Origin: a virus
IMG/VR virus record: IMGVR_UViG_3300042560_001826
Location: 41,122-105,121 of that record
Length of the DNA: 64,000 nucleotides
Reading direction: 5' to 3' (one strand)
Shown here: positions 9,801 to 18,048 of the stretch, piece after piece
How positions within the stretch are numbered: the stretch's first letter is position 1
Layout: each line of letters begins with the position of its first letter
The notes under the pieces: model-generated
Databases searched by the model: none
What the model saw: only the letters and a program-made list of their open reading frames with translations
Told to the model about the DNA's origin: nothing
Made by a program: the position numbers and the translations under genes

Positions 9801-10280
9801 TATGCATTAATTGGGGATAGAACATTGCATCACTTCTGCGATGCATACAATTATATTGATACACCACTGTATGAATTTATTAAACTTAAAATGCAAGGTA
9901 TTAATCATAAATATGCATGGCTGTATAATCATGGTCTCGGAGATGTAGACAACGATAAAACTTTGCTCTATATCTTTAATCTCAGACTGTTCAAAACAGC
10001 ACGAGGTTTTGACATGGGCAATATTTATTGCTGGGACGGTAAGAGAATGTTCAAGATTGTAGTGTTTGCATCAGTGCTCAAGAAGGTAAAGGGGATTCTT
10101 AAGCAGAACGAATGGTATGCTGCAAAGATTGATAAAATTGATGAGAAAAACCCACTTGTGCAGATAGATTCGTATAAACTATCATCAGGTGATGCATTGA
10201 TCACGGTAAAAGATTTTATTAAAAGAAAAAACTTGCAGGAGCTACAAAATGAAGTTAACTATATACATTCCGACATATAG
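6858..10280 (+). CDS. DNA polymerase III alpha subunit (DnaE-like)
   Basis: 1140 residues, near full length for DnaE. The N-terminal PHP domain is intact (HLHCHSEYSLLDG, ITDHGSMAG, FGVEAYF). The C-family palm follows: GRGTGRGSVGGSVLAY, then the catalytic PDIDLDFED near 420, and LIKIDILGLRTV for the third acidic residue. Finger and OB regions follow in normal order. It replicates phage DNA with the helicase and primase encoded upstream. No separate clamp or clamp loader is visible in the window, so host subunits may be used. Confidence 0.95.
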   Translation: MSNFVHLHCHSEYSLLDGMSTPEEIAKITSINGQYAAAITDHGSMAGVLRFQEACVSNNVKPLFGVEAYFVPSISRDDDGKHERHHLILLAKTNTGLEKLFKMSKIGWTDNFYYKPRIDFALLEDLVDDDIIALSGCMASSICRAIEADNFSRAEELSERFIKIFKDDFYYEVQAWNSKKINDGIMQLASTYNKKLVATADCHFPSAHDKGCEEVLLCVSQYPGFSPAVLRHAEQEAAKFDKAETDIVKKINKMYPDRQLRFDEINPYVAKAEEIAGWFKDAGYDRSDILDNTLEVAEKCTASVQKRRNLLPKYMKSLNSDDYLKEMAEFRLKELGLGDEYKTRLYEELGIIKQLGFADYFLIVWDLVKWADNNGIGRGTGRGSVGGSVLAYLLEITKVDPVKYNLLFARFINAERNDYPDIDLDFEDKRRTEVRSYLVERWGKDNVAAITTYGTYKPKSAVKDVARVLQVPYKETNNITPYFETIEELQTTQKGKLFCSKYPDVPKFAKRLEGRIRNAGVHAAGMVVSSIPLTQVCPIETRKDTDGEGRAVVTAFDMTDAEAVGLIKIDILGLRTVSVIKDALAMIRKRYGTDVEALSLGLDDPEVYRNFNDGNTVGVFQTDAAAYRNLIERMGIDNFNDLVVSNALVRPGALLSQGERYINCKRGVDPAYYPDESVRAILEETYGTVIFQEQLMQMCVKLSGFSWSDADKLRKIIGKKRDAAEFEQYKDKFINNSILPKSEAKQMWSEFELSALYMFNKSHAVAYSMLSYQTMWLKVNYPSEYLWALLFNEDVGEKITAYLMEAQRLNIPILPPDVNLSDEFFSIDYTGEKPAIRFGLSNVLSCGRAAIAEILAKRPFNCYEEFDAKCSKSAVKKPLRENFDKVGAFASLGYVSQFDHKRYYLPILGFSIEDTEKNEIDNVVDKLVDFHETNSPLMLVKAIVRSTKKTPQYLRVELEDLSGSATIFAERNTELSTRDHIYALIGDRTLHHFCDAYNYIDTPLYEFIKLKMQGINHKYAWLYNHGLGDVDNDKTLLYIFNLRLFKTARGFDMGNIYCWDGKRMFKIVVFASVLKKVKGILKQNEWYAAKIDKIDEKNPLVQIDSYKLSSGDALITVKDFIKRKNLQELQNEVNYIHSDI

Positions 10281-10971
10281 AAGAGAATCACTTGATGCTT
10301 GCTTAAACAGCATTACATCACAATATAATGACCATGTTGAGATTATTGTTTCTGACAATGATCAAGACGGATTTGCAAAAAATATAGTTTATAAATATAA
10401 AAAATATATATCTGAATATTCAATTAGAAAGCAAAATATTGGCTGCGATGGGAATTGTTTATATGGAATCACAGCCGGTGATGGAGAATATGTATGGGTT
10501 ATTGGAGATGATGATGTTATCCTACCTGGGGCTTTGGATACTATTTTATCAATGCTTGATGGAACAGATCGTATAATGCAATTTGCACCATATTCTGGTG
10601 AAGTAATACCTGCATTTTCTGGCGCAATGTCTGAGTTAATAACTAAACTTAATGACAAATCATTTTTAATTGCTGCAACATTAGCAAGTATGAATGTGTG
10701 GAGAAGGGATGTTATGGACTTTAGAACAGGAGTAAAACACTTGGATTCTAGGAATGTGTTAGCTTGGGCTGGTCTTAATTGCAAGACAGTTAGTATTCCA
10801 ATTTCCCCAACAGTTTTAGTCAATGACACTAATTTGTTTGAATTTAAGGATTTTGATGGGGTTATGTTTGAATATTCAGATGCATTAGCTGATGCTAACG
10901 GTGTTGAGAGATTTACTTTTTACAACGCTAATAAATGGAATTTTGTTAGCGCCTCGTTGGAGGCAAAATGA
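10249..10971 (+). CDS. GT-A glycosyltransferase (family 2-like)
   Basis: 240 residues, overlapping the polymerase by 32 bases with its own AGGAGC site. IYIPTYRRESLDACLNSI at the N-terminus, VEIIVSDND and GEYVWVIGDDD (metal-binding DxD) are typical of GT2. It transfers a sugar from a nucleotide sugar; acceptor unknown. No membrane segment, so a cytoplasmic acceptor (protein, DNA or lipid precursor) is possible. Confidence 0.85.
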   Translation: MKLTIYIPTYRRESLDACLNSITSQYNDHVEIIVSDNDQDGFAKNIVYKYKKYISEYSIRKQNIGCDGNCLYGITAGDGEYVWVIGDDDVILPGALDTILSMLDGTDRIMQFAPYSGEVIPAFSGAMSELITKLNDKSFLIAATLASMNVWRRDVMDFRTGVKHLDSRNVLAWAGLNCKTVSIPISPTVLVNDTNLFEFKDFDGVMFEYSDALADANGVERFTFYNANKWNFVSASLEAK

Positions 10972-11480
10972 TTGTCTCTACAGGTGGCACATTTGATCTA
11001 TTTCATTCCGGTCATTTCACTGGAGATAAGTTCACTGGAGATAAGATGGTTGTGTATACAGGTGGTACATTTGATTTATTTCATTTTGGTCATTCAAGAT
11101 TGTTGGAGAGATGCAAAAAAGCAGTTGGCGATAATGGCTATTTAGTCGTTTCGGTTAATACAGATGAATTCTGCTCTCAATACAAAGAACCTCCAATTTG
11201 CAGTCTAGCTGAAAGAATGGAAGTTGTTTCTTCTTGTAAATGGGTGGATAAAGTAATTGTAAATTCGGGCGGTGCTGATTCTCGACCTGCTATTATAGAG
11301 GCGAAAGCTAATCTTATAATTGTTGGTTCCGACTGGCAAACTAAAGATTATTACAAACAAATGGGATTCACTCAAGAATGGCTTGACGAGCATAATATTG
11401 GTGTGATGTTTATCCCGTATACAGATGCTATCTCAACAACAATTATTAAATCAAGAATACTAAACAGATCATTACAATAA
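10968..11480 (+). CDS. Cytidylyltransferase-like protein with duplicated N-terminus
   Basis: 170 residues. Member of the HxGH nucleotidyltransferase family (TagD/GCT-like): GTFDLFHFGH, a SLAERME segment, and ISTTII near the end. The family start motif occurs twice: HSGH at 13-16 and HFGH at 39-42. The ATG at 11046 (M27) also has a GGAG site 5 bases upstream and would give a normal-length enzyme; the ATG at 10968 has GGAGG. Likely makes a CDP-activated precursor for the neighbouring glycosyltransferases (inference). Confidence 0.85.
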   Translation: MIVSTGGTFDLFHSGHFTGDKFTGDKMVVYTGGTFDLFHFGHSRLLERCKKAVGDNGYLVVSVNTDEFCSQYKEPPICSLAERMEVVSSCKWVDKVIVNSGGADSRPAIIEAKANLIIVGSDWQTKDYYKQMGFTQEWLDEHNIGVMFIPYTDAISTTIIKSRILNRSLQ

Positions 11481-11489
11481 AGGAGAAAT

Positions 11490-12410
11490 ATGTTAATAGT
11501 AGATAAAAGAAAAGGAGATCTGATGCCGGTGCATCAGATTATTCCAACACCTAGCATTGGATTAAACCGGGCGCTTGGTGGGGGATTAAATACAGGAGCA
11601 ACACATCTATTCTGGGGAACTCCGTCTGTCGGTAAAACGACGATGTGCTTTAGAATTATTGCAGAAGCTCAAAAGATGGGTTATCGGCCGGTAATCGTTG
11701 ATTCTGAATCATCTTATAATGACGAGTATGCAAAGAAGTGCGGTATTGACATTGATGATATCGTAGTCATTCAGTCTACTGTCGTGGAAGATATTTTGAA
11801 GAATATCCATCAATATTTAACTCATGAAGAAGAGAAGCACATCTTCCTCTTTGACAGTATTTCCAACATCATCAAAGAAGAGTTTTATGACAAGCCGGAG
11901 GGTGGCAAGGCAATGGGTTTGCAGTCACGCTCACAGGGCTTCTTCTTGCAAAAACTGGTAAATTATTTGCATAAGGAGAAAAATATTATGCTCTTTATTG
12001 CTCATCAAACAGTCGATCTCAGTGGAATGTTTGCTGTGACGAAGGGCAAGATGGGCAATACTGTCCACCACAATATGCATAATATTGTTAAGCTTTTCTT
12101 GTCTATGTCAAAGAGTGAGATGGAGAGGGATGAGAGCAATCTCATCACCAGTCAGAAAGCGACATGGACTATTGAGAAGTCAAAGCAGACTCCTAGTATC
12201 GGTACAAATGGATACTACTATGTTCTTCCTCAAGAAGGCAAGATTGATATTAACCGGGAACTTATTGACATTGCAGTTGAGATGAATGTGATTGAAAGAA
12301 AAGGTGCATGGTATACTTATGAAGATAGTAAATGGAATGGTCTTGGTTCAATTGACTTGACTGATAAGCAAAGAAAGGGAATTGAGAAGGTGATTCTAAA
12401 TGGAGAATGA
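11490..12410 (+). CDS. RecA-like recombinase
   Basis: 306 residues. Walker A GTPSVGKTT (about 43-51), VDSES, Walker B IFLFDSISNI, and the LFIAHQT sensor strand give a RecA/RadA-like core. It is shorter than bacterial RecA and lacks the long C-terminal domain, like UvsX-type or other phage recombinases. A second start at 11523 has its own GGAG. Should mediate strand exchange and recombination-dependent replication with the nuclease and resolvase downstream. Confidence 0.9.
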   Translation: MLIVDKRKGDLMPVHQIIPTPSIGLNRALGGGLNTGATHLFWGTPSVGKTTMCFRIIAEAQKMGYRPVIVDSESSYNDEYAKKCGIDIDDIVVIQSTVVEDILKNIHQYLTHEEEKHIFLFDSISNIIKEEFYDKPEGGKAMGLQSRSQGFFLQKLVNYLHKEKNIMLFIAHQTVDLSGMFAVTKGKMGNTVHHNMHNIVKLFLSMSKSEMERDESNLITSQKATWTIEKSKQTPSIGTNGYYYVLPQEGKIDINRELIDIAVEMNVIERKGAWYTYEDSKWNGLGSIDLTDKQRKGIEKVILNGE

Positions 12411-12744
12411 AATGGATTTTTCTAATTATCAATTTAGGGCGTGTAAAACTGCAAAGTATCCTCAGAACCCCACCACTGGGGTTATTTATACTGCTCTTGG
12501 ATTGGCTTCAGAAGCTGGAGAAGTTGCTGGCAAAATCAAGAAGATGATCCGTGATGATAATATGGAATTAACATTTGATAGAAAGCAGCAGGTGGTAGAT
12601 GAGATTGGTGATGTCTTATGGTATTGCGCCATGCTCGCTACCGAACTAAACATTTCATTTAATGAAGTTGCAATCAGAAATCTTCAGAAACTTGAAGATC
12701 GCAATAATAGAAATGCAATTCATGGAGATGGCGATAATCGTTAA
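12400..12744 (+). CDS. MazG-like nucleotide pyrophosphohydrolase
   Basis: 114 residues. The MazG metal-binding helices are present: LASEAGEVAGKIKK (about 35-48) and VVDEIGDVLWY (65-75). Hydrolyses (d)NTPs or related alarmones to monophosphates. Common in phages, where it is thought to adjust the nucleotide pool or host stress signalling. Overlaps RecA by 11 bases. Confidence 0.9.
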   Translation: MENEMDFSNYQFRACKTAKYPQNPTTGVIYTALGLASEAGEVAGKIKKMIRDDNMELTFDRKQQVVDEIGDVLWYCAMLATELNISFNEVAIRNLQKLEDRNNRNAIHGDGDNR

Positions 12745-13991
12745 TGCTGTTTTCAATTCATACTGATCAGCACATTATTGATGCCAACGGTATATTTGGG
12801 TATTCATATGGATACCATAAAACGATTGAAAACTTTAATAAGTTTAAGTATCGCAACGAAAAAATGAATGTCGTTAAAAACGACAAGGCTTCTCCAATTC
12901 AAATGTTCTACATGGAGCCTGAGTGGTATAACTTGAAAACGATGACAAGTTTTCGTTCCCCTGAATTCCAAAAGTTCCATGATCACCAGTATAAAATCTA
13001 TGGAACATACCTTGAGACAACCCGCGTTTGGTCTCATTGGATTGAGGCGATGAAGCAAGTTGATGAAATTTGGGTCGGTAATAAATTTTCTGTAGATGCA
13101 ATTAAGAATTCCGGCATTGAAACACCTGTGTATATTTTTGAATTGGGTTTAGATAAGATTTGGCAACCATACAAAAGAAAAGATACAGGCGTTGTCAGAT
13201 TTCTTCATGTTGATTCAGGCAGTCCAAGAAAACGAGCTGACCTTGTAGAAAAAGCTTTTACTACTATTTTTGGAGACAGAAATGATGTTCAATTAACATT
13301 AAAATATCATTCTCATGAAGGCGATTCTGGTTACAGTGTGATGAATCTATTTTCTGGAAAATCTAACGTTGTAAAACTGTATAAAACATTAAGCACTGAG
13401 GAGATGGTAAAACTTTATCAAGATCACGATGTTCTTTTGTACCCAAGTGAGGGCGAAGGATTTGGTCTAATACCACTTCAGGCAATGGCTACAGGTATGC
13501 CTGTAATATCAACAGGAGTTTGGTGTGATTATGAAAGATTTTTTAACTCAAATATTATTGATTCAACCATGGGTAAAACTCAACATACCGGGTATTTTGA
13601 AGGCGAAGTTGTGCTCCCAGACTTTGATTCGCTTGTTTCGCTTATTAAAAAAGTATACGACGATATTGATGCGCAAAAAAAGTTTTTTTATGATCAAGCT
13701 CCTCTTGTCATTGAAGAGTATGATTGGAAAAATAAAACAGATAAGGTTCTTAATGCTCTCATAAAAAGAGTCGGCATAAAAAAATTTAATCCCATCAAGG
13801 AGTATGTTGTTGTAAAAGACTTCATCTACTTTAAAGGCAACAACCGCTACATAGCCCCAGATGGATCTATGTTTGATTCAGAAAATAGAATTAGAGAAGT
13901 TGATAAGAAAGTCGCTGACAGCTTGGTATATAATAAGTCTTTTAGAAAAGCAACAGACGATGAGATAAGGGCGTTTAATGAAAAGAACTGA
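12744..13991 (+). CDS. GT-B glycosyltransferase (family 4-like), copy 1
   Basis: 415 residues, TAATG overlap with MazG. The C-terminal Rossmann domain has the family 4 signature: RFLHVDSGSPRKRADL, a central VLLYPSEGEGFGLIPLQAMA (E-x7-E type) and GMPVISTG. The N-terminal half contains VDEIWVGNKF, a segment shared with the GT-B enzymes at 18797 and 58941, so these are paralogs. The last 70 residues are an extra module. Confidence 0.88.
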   Translation: MLFSIHTDQHIIDANGIFGYSYGYHKTIENFNKFKYRNEKMNVVKNDKASPIQMFYMEPEWYNLKTMTSFRSPEFQKFHDHQYKIYGTYLETTRVWSHWIEAMKQVDEIWVGNKFSVDAIKNSGIETPVYIFELGLDKIWQPYKRKDTGVVRFLHVDSGSPRKRADLVEKAFTTIFGDRNDVQLTLKYHSHEGDSGYSVMNLFSGKSNVVKLYKTLSTEEMVKLYQDHDVLLYPSEGEGFGLIPLQAMATGMPVISTGVWCDYERFFNSNIIDSTMGKTQHTGYFEGEVVLPDFDSLVSLIKKVYDDIDAQKKFFYDQAPLVIEEYDWKNKTDKVLNALIKRVGIKKFNPIKEYVVVKDFIYFKGNNRYIAPDGSMFDSENRIREVDKKVADSLVYNKSFRKATDDEIRAFNEKN

Positions 13992-14277
13992 GAAGGAAGA
14001 GATTAAAAAAGACAAGGCTAAGGGTGTTAAAAATTCTGGGCGTGGCGTGAAGAAGGGAGATGCAACTCTTAATAAATTTCTTGTTGATTACAAGCACAAT
14101 GGCAAGTCATTTACTCTTACGCATGAAAACTGGCTTGAGCACCGGAAAAATTCTTGGAAATCAAATTACCGTTATCCTTGTATTTCTGTCGTATTTGGGG
14201 AAGATTCCGAAACAAAGGTTGCTATAGTGGAGTGGGAAGTGTTCAAAGAACTCATAGAAGGCTCAGAATATGAATAA
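13978..14277 (+). CDS. Hypothetical basic protein
   Basis: 99 residues. Very lysine-rich first 30 residues, then an aromatic beta-like part (FTLTHENWLEHRKNSWKSNYRYP). No family recognised. Overlaps the preceding glycosyltransferase by 14 bases and the methyltransferase by 8, so coexpressed with it. Confidence 0.7.
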   Translation: MKRTEKEEIKKDKAKGVKNSGRGVKKGDATLNKFLVDYKHNGKSFTLTHENWLEHRKNSWKSNYRYPCISVVFGEDSETKVAIVEWEVFKELIEGSEYE

Positions 14278-15640
14278 AAAAACTTTTGGATCGCTATTTG
14301 CAGGTGTTGGCGGGTTTGACATTGGCATGGAAAATGCTGGCTGGGATTGTAGCTGGCAAGTTGAATGGGATAAACATTGTCAGTCAGTACTGCAAAAGCA
14401 TTGGCCTAATGTGCCAAAGTATTGGGATATTCAAGATGTAAATGGTGCAGAATTAACGCCAGTAGATTGCATCGTTTTTGGTTCTCCTTGCCAAGACCTA
14501 TCGGTTGCTGGCAAGGGTGGAGGGCTTGAGGGATCACGCTCAGGCTTATTTTATGAAGCAATTAGAGTTATAAAGGAGATGAGAAATGCAACTGGAAATC
14601 AATTTCCAAAATGGTCAATCTGGGAGAATGTCCCAGGAGCCCTCACAAGCAATAAAGGAAACGACTTCGCAAAGGTCCTTGACGAAATGGCAAACATCGG
14701 GGCATTGGTCCTTGAATGGCACATCTTGGATGCACAATGGTTCGGAGTCGCCCAGCGCAGAAGAAGAGTCTTCTTGCTTGCTTGTTACGATTCTGGAACC
14801 GCTTCAAGATGTTCCGAAAAAATATTACCTGTCCCCCAAGACAGCGAGGGGAATATTAAAAAGGGCAGAAAAGAAAGGAAACATTCTGCCAGAGCCTCTA
14901 AGACAAACGCTGATCAACCTATCCTCTATGGACAGTCAGGATTTGCAAAGTGGACAGAAGGCGGAGTAACGCTGGCAGCAACTGATTACAAACGACCAGA
15001 AAGAAATGTTGTTTGTGAGCCTATATCGTTTCATTTAAAGCAAGATCCAGTGCATTCATATAATGTTTCGCAATGTTTATATGGGCAAAATGGTGTTGGC
15101 GTAGCAATTGAAAGACCTTTTATTCTTGATGGTACAAGAGTTGGTGATGCGAGAATATATGAAGATCAAATTGTTCCAACGCTAAAGCACAGGATGGGAA
15201 CAGGTGGCGGTCAAGTTCCACTTGTTGGCGTAGATGCAGATGTTCTTGCTTATGATGGCTATAATAACGCTGTTAGCGAGAATATTTATCGCACATTAAG
15301 AATTGGAATTGATTCTGCTGACCATATTGCAATCCCAATTCAAGGCACAATTATTGGTCGTTCAGACAAGGCCGGACCGCAAGGGAAAGGCTTTGGTGAC
15401 GAAAATGATCCATCGTATACTCTTGATACAATTTCACAGCATGGAGTTATGACACCTGATCTTCTACTTAGAAGATTGACTCCTCTTGAATGTGAAAGGC
15501 TTATGGGGTTCCCTGATGAACATACGAAATATTATCACGATGGGAAGATTGTTGCAGATACCAACAGGTACAAGATGTGCGGTAATGCTGTGGCAAGTCC
15601 AGTTGCCGAATGGATTGGGAGGAAAATCTATGAAATTTAG
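14270..15640 (+). CDS. DNA (cytosine-5) methyltransferase
   Basis: 456 residues. Motifs in canonical order: I (FAGVGGFDIGME), IV with the catalytic Cys (FGSPCQDLSVAGKGGG, C74), VI (WENVPG near 118), VIII (QRRRRVF near 162), and C-terminal IX-X (RRLTPLECERLMGFPDEH, MCGNAVASPVAEWIG). The long stretch 190-400 holds the target-recognition domain. No cognate endonuclease is visible nearby, so an orphan enzyme that probably protects phage DNA from host restriction. Confidence 0.95.
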   Translation: MNKKTFGSLFAGVGGFDIGMENAGWDCSWQVEWDKHCQSVLQKHWPNVPKYWDIQDVNGAELTPVDCIVFGSPCQDLSVAGKGGGLEGSRSGLFYEAIRVIKEMRNATGNQFPKWSIWENVPGALTSNKGNDFAKVLDEMANIGALVLEWHILDAQWFGVAQRRRRVFLLACYDSGTASRCSEKILPVPQDSEGNIKKGRKERKHSARASKTNADQPILYGQSGFAKWTEGGVTLAATDYKRPERNVVCEPISFHLKQDPVHSYNVSQCLYGQNGVGVAIERPFILDGTRVGDARIYEDQIVPTLKHRMGTGGGQVPLVGVDADVLAYDGYNNAVSENIYRTLRIGIDSADHIAIPIQGTIIGRSDKAGPQGKGFGDENDPSYTLDTISQHGVMTPDLLLRRLTPLECERLMGFPDEHTKYYHDGKIVADTNRYKMCGNAVASPVAEWIGRKIYEI

Positions 15641-15845
15641 ATTTTTTTGTGATAGATTAATGGGCTGGATGGCATTTGGCATCACAATTAACTGGGATGA
15701 TGGTGTATACTTTGGAGTGTACATTGCGAAATGGCTCATCGGGTTACAGTCTTATAAAGAAAAGAAAGCAGTAGTAATGGCGGAAGATCTTATTAAATAT
15801 AACTACGGTAGAAAGGGATCAAATGCCAGACATTCTGATCAATAA
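15630..15845 (+). CDS. Small hypothetical protein after the methyltransferase
   Basis: 71 residues; start chosen at 15630 because GGGAGG lies just before it. Aromatic, Trp-rich N-terminal half (GWMAFGITINWDDGVYFGVYIAKWLIG), possibly membrane-associated. Function unknown. Overlaps the methyltransferase end and the next gene. Confidence 0.65.
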   Translation: MKFRFFCDRLMGWMAFGITINWDDGVYFGVYIAKWLIGLQSYKEKKAVVMAEDLIKYNYGRKGSNARHSDQ

Positions 15846-16146
15846 AGAAATTCTTGCATCCCATATGGGAGACAAGGCAGATGAATTTATTGAGTGCCTT
15901 CGGATAGTAGAGGATATTATTTCTAATCCGGACCATTATGTTGGTCTGCAAGCTATTAAATATGCAAATATTTTGGCGGCTTATCGCACAGTAATGATTG
16001 TTAAATCTCAGATGTTTAAGAGAAAATCAACAATGATGTCTGAACAAGATAAGTTTGTTAACGATATATGGAAAACCATGTATGAAGCCCTGTCTGAAAA
16101 TATTAATGCCCTCAAATTAGCTGCTAAAGGAGGCTATAACCAATGA
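15823..16146 (+). CDS. Hypothetical helical protein
   Basis: 107 residues, all-alpha in appearance, with an AAAGGGA site. No named domain recognised. Overlaps the nuclease gene by 4 bases, suggesting coexpression with the recombination genes. Confidence 0.7.
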   Translation: MPDILINKEILASHMGDKADEFIECLRIVEDIISNPDHYVGLQAIKYANILAAYRTVMIVKSQMFKRKSTMMSEQDKFVNDIWKTMYEALSENINALKLAAKGGYNQ

Positions 16147-16886
16147 AATCATTAAAGAAATTAAAGGAAAAGAAAGAACCATTGGCAAAAGATGTCAAGG
16201 TTGAAATAAGAAAAACTATTACTGAGGGGATTGATGAGTTCCTTTCTAAAAGGAATACCCCTGTTTATAAACAAGTAAGTGGTTTTCACCCAAGTTATAC
16301 AAACCAATGTGCAAGATATTGGTATTATCTGTTTAATGGAGTTGAAGTAACATCATCCTTTAACCCTCAGACATACAGAATTTTTGATAATGGACATGCA
16401 GTTCACAATAGATTGTACAGTTATTTTAGAGATATGGGGATCTTGGTTGAGGAAGAAATTCCAGTAACCCATGATTCTCCGCCAATTGAAGGCACTGCAG
16501 ATGGTATCATTGATTGGTATGGACATAAGCTTATTGAATTAAAATCAATTAGTTCAGAAGGCTTCCATTACAGAAAACTTTATAACAAACCAAAAGACGA
16601 GCACTACAGGCAAGCGCAGATCTATATGCGCTGCTTAAATCTTGATTCTGGATATGTTATTTACGAAAACAAAAACAATCAAGAGATACTACCAATTTAT
16701 ATTGAAAAAGACGATAAATTCATAAACAAACTATTTGACAAGTATACTAAGATTTATAATAATTATCTGAATAATCAGATACCCGAGCGACCTTATAAGA
16801 GAACTTCAGAGCATTGCAGTTCTTGTGATTTGGCTGCTTTATGTTGGTCGGAGAATGTACGAGAAGGAAAAGAAGAAATGTTCTAA
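16143..16886 (+). CDS. Cas4/RecB-like PD-(D/E)XK exonuclease with Fe-S cluster
   Basis: 247 residues. RecB-type nuclease motifs: GHAVHNRL (about 84-91), GTADGIID (D120), IELKS (E132, K134) and HYRQAQIYM (Q157). Four cysteines flank the core as in Cas4/AddB: C56 at the N-terminus and CSSCDLAALC near the C-terminus, predicted to hold a [4Fe-4S] cluster. No Cas1/Cas2 or CRISPR array is seen, so a stand-alone phage recombination nuclease is more likely than an adaptation enzyme. Confidence 0.88.
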   Translation: MKSLKKLKEKKEPLAKDVKVEIRKTITEGIDEFLSKRNTPVYKQVSGFHPSYTNQCARYWYYLFNGVEVTSSFNPQTYRIFDNGHAVHNRLYSYFRDMGILVEEEIPVTHDSPPIEGTADGIIDWYGHKLIELKSISSEGFHYRKLYNKPKDEHYRQAQIYMRCLNLDSGYVIYENKNNQEILPIYIEKDDKFINKLFDKYTKIYNNYLNNQIPERPYKRTSEHCSSCDLAALCWSENVREGKEEMF

Positions 16887-17166
16887 CCCTGAATGTAGTA
16901 AGGTATTTTTAGCTAAAGTCTATAATGCTATCTATTGCTCAGCAGAGTGCAGAAGAATAGTCACAAATAAAAATTTACTTGCGAATTATTACGAGAAAAA
17001 AAGTAATAAAAATAAAAAGAGGATTTGTAAAACTGAGGGGTGCGCAACAGTCTTATCTAAATATAACAAGGAAAAGATTTGTGAAAGTTGTAAACGCGAA
17101 AGATTTGTTAAGCGTCTCATGTCTTGGGGCTGGTCTGAAAAACAAGCCAGAGGAGACATGTGGTGA
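16855..17166 (+). CDS. Double zinc-finger protein
   Basis: 103 residues from the ATG at 16855 (a GTG at 16825 is possible). Two cysteine modules: CSNPEC/YCSAEC and CKTEGC/CESC, each resembling small zinc ribbons, in a Lys-rich sequence. Probably binds nucleic acid. Lies between the Cas4-like nuclease and the resolvase. Confidence 0.7.
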   Translation: MYEKEKKKCSNPECSKVFLAKVYNAIYCSAECRRIVTNKNLLANYYEKKSNKNKKRICKTEGCATVLSKYNKEKICESCKRERFVKRLMSWGWSEKQARGDMW

Positions 17167-17768
17167 CAATATCAAAACTGATATCGTCAGTTAAGAATAC
17201 TAGAGTGATTGCAATAGATCCGGCATCTCATTCTCTTGCTTGGGTCATTTATGATATTGAATCATCAAAAATTAAAATTAGTGCATGCGGTAAAATAAAC
17301 TATAAAGAACACAAAGGGGCATCAGCAAAATTTTCTGTTATTGATATTGAGTTGAAAAAAGTCTACAAAGAATACAACCCAAAACTGGCTATAATTGAAC
17401 AATCAATCTATATTCAAAATTTTGAAACAAGTAGAATAATTTCTTACATTATAGGATATTCTTGGGGCGTACTAAACAACTTCGGTTGCTCCGTTTCAGA
17501 TGTAAATCCTCTTGTTTGGAAATCCGGGATTGGGTATAAAAATCTAAATAAAAAAGAACAACAAATTATTGCAGAAAATGGAGAAAAGGGTTCTCTCGCT
17601 GTTAAGCTAAAGAAAGAGAGGAAGCGCCGCGTTCAAGAAATTGTTGCAAAATACTTCAAGGAGCTACCAGAATATTTAAACGATGATGATATTATAGATG
17701 CAGCGGGTATTGGTTTATGGTATTGTAATCAAATAGTAGAGGGTTCAAATGGCAAACGAAATATATAA
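17160..17768 (+). CDS. RuvC-like Holliday junction resolvase
   Basis: 202 residues from a GTG. RNase H-fold acidic residues sit in RuvC-like context: VIAIDPASHSLAW (D20), LAIIEQSIY (Glu near 79) and a C-terminal DDDIIDAAGIGLWY. Resolves four-way junctions and branched DNA before packaging. It fits with the RecA-like protein and the nuclease in the same operon. Confidence 0.85.
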   Translation: MVTISKLISSVKNTRVIAIDPASHSLAWVIYDIESSKIKISACGKINYKEHKGASAKFSVIDIELKKVYKEYNPKLAIIEQSIYIQNFETSRIISYIIGYSWGVLNNFGCSVSDVNPLVWKSGIGYKNLNKKEQQIIAENGEKGSLAVKLKKERKRRVQEIVAKYFKELPEYLNDDDIIDAAGIGLWYCNQIVEGSNGKRNI

Positions 17769-18048
17769 AGACAAAGCTTTTTTGTACGATATGTATGTTA
17801 AACGCAGGATGAATCTTACTGATATTTGTAAGCATCTTGAGCAGGCTTACAACATTAAAGTCACCCCACAGGCCGTTTATAACTGGGTTAAAAAATACGA
17901 TCTTCTTAAGTTTAGAGGCAAGGGAAGAAGGCTCGCCAACACAAGTATGCGCAGACCAAAATCCCCAGCTCAGGAAGAGGCTAACAGGCGTAAAAGAGAA
18001 TTGCAAAAAAGAACAAAACAAAAAAGAAAGGATATTAGAGGAAGATGA
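17749..18048 (+). CDS. Small helix-turn-helix protein with basic tail
   Basis: 99 residues. Residues 20-55 (NLTDICKHLEQAYNIKVTPQ then AVYNWVKKYDL) fit a homeodomain-like HTH; the last 40 residues are almost all Lys/Arg/Gln. Resembles small DNA-binding domains found in terminase small subunits or regulators. Exact role unknown. Confidence 0.75.
   Translation: MANEIYKDKAFLYDMYVKRRMNLTDICKHLEQAYNIKVTPQAVYNWVKKYDLLKFRGKGRRLANTSMRRPKSPAQEEANRRKRELQKRTKQKRKDIRGR

Noticed and set aside
16143-16886. CRISPR adaptation module based on the Cas4-like gene
   Set aside because: No Cas1, Cas2 or repeat-spacer array anywhere in the window; the spacers at 44-50 kb are palindrome-rich but not regularly spaced arrays.
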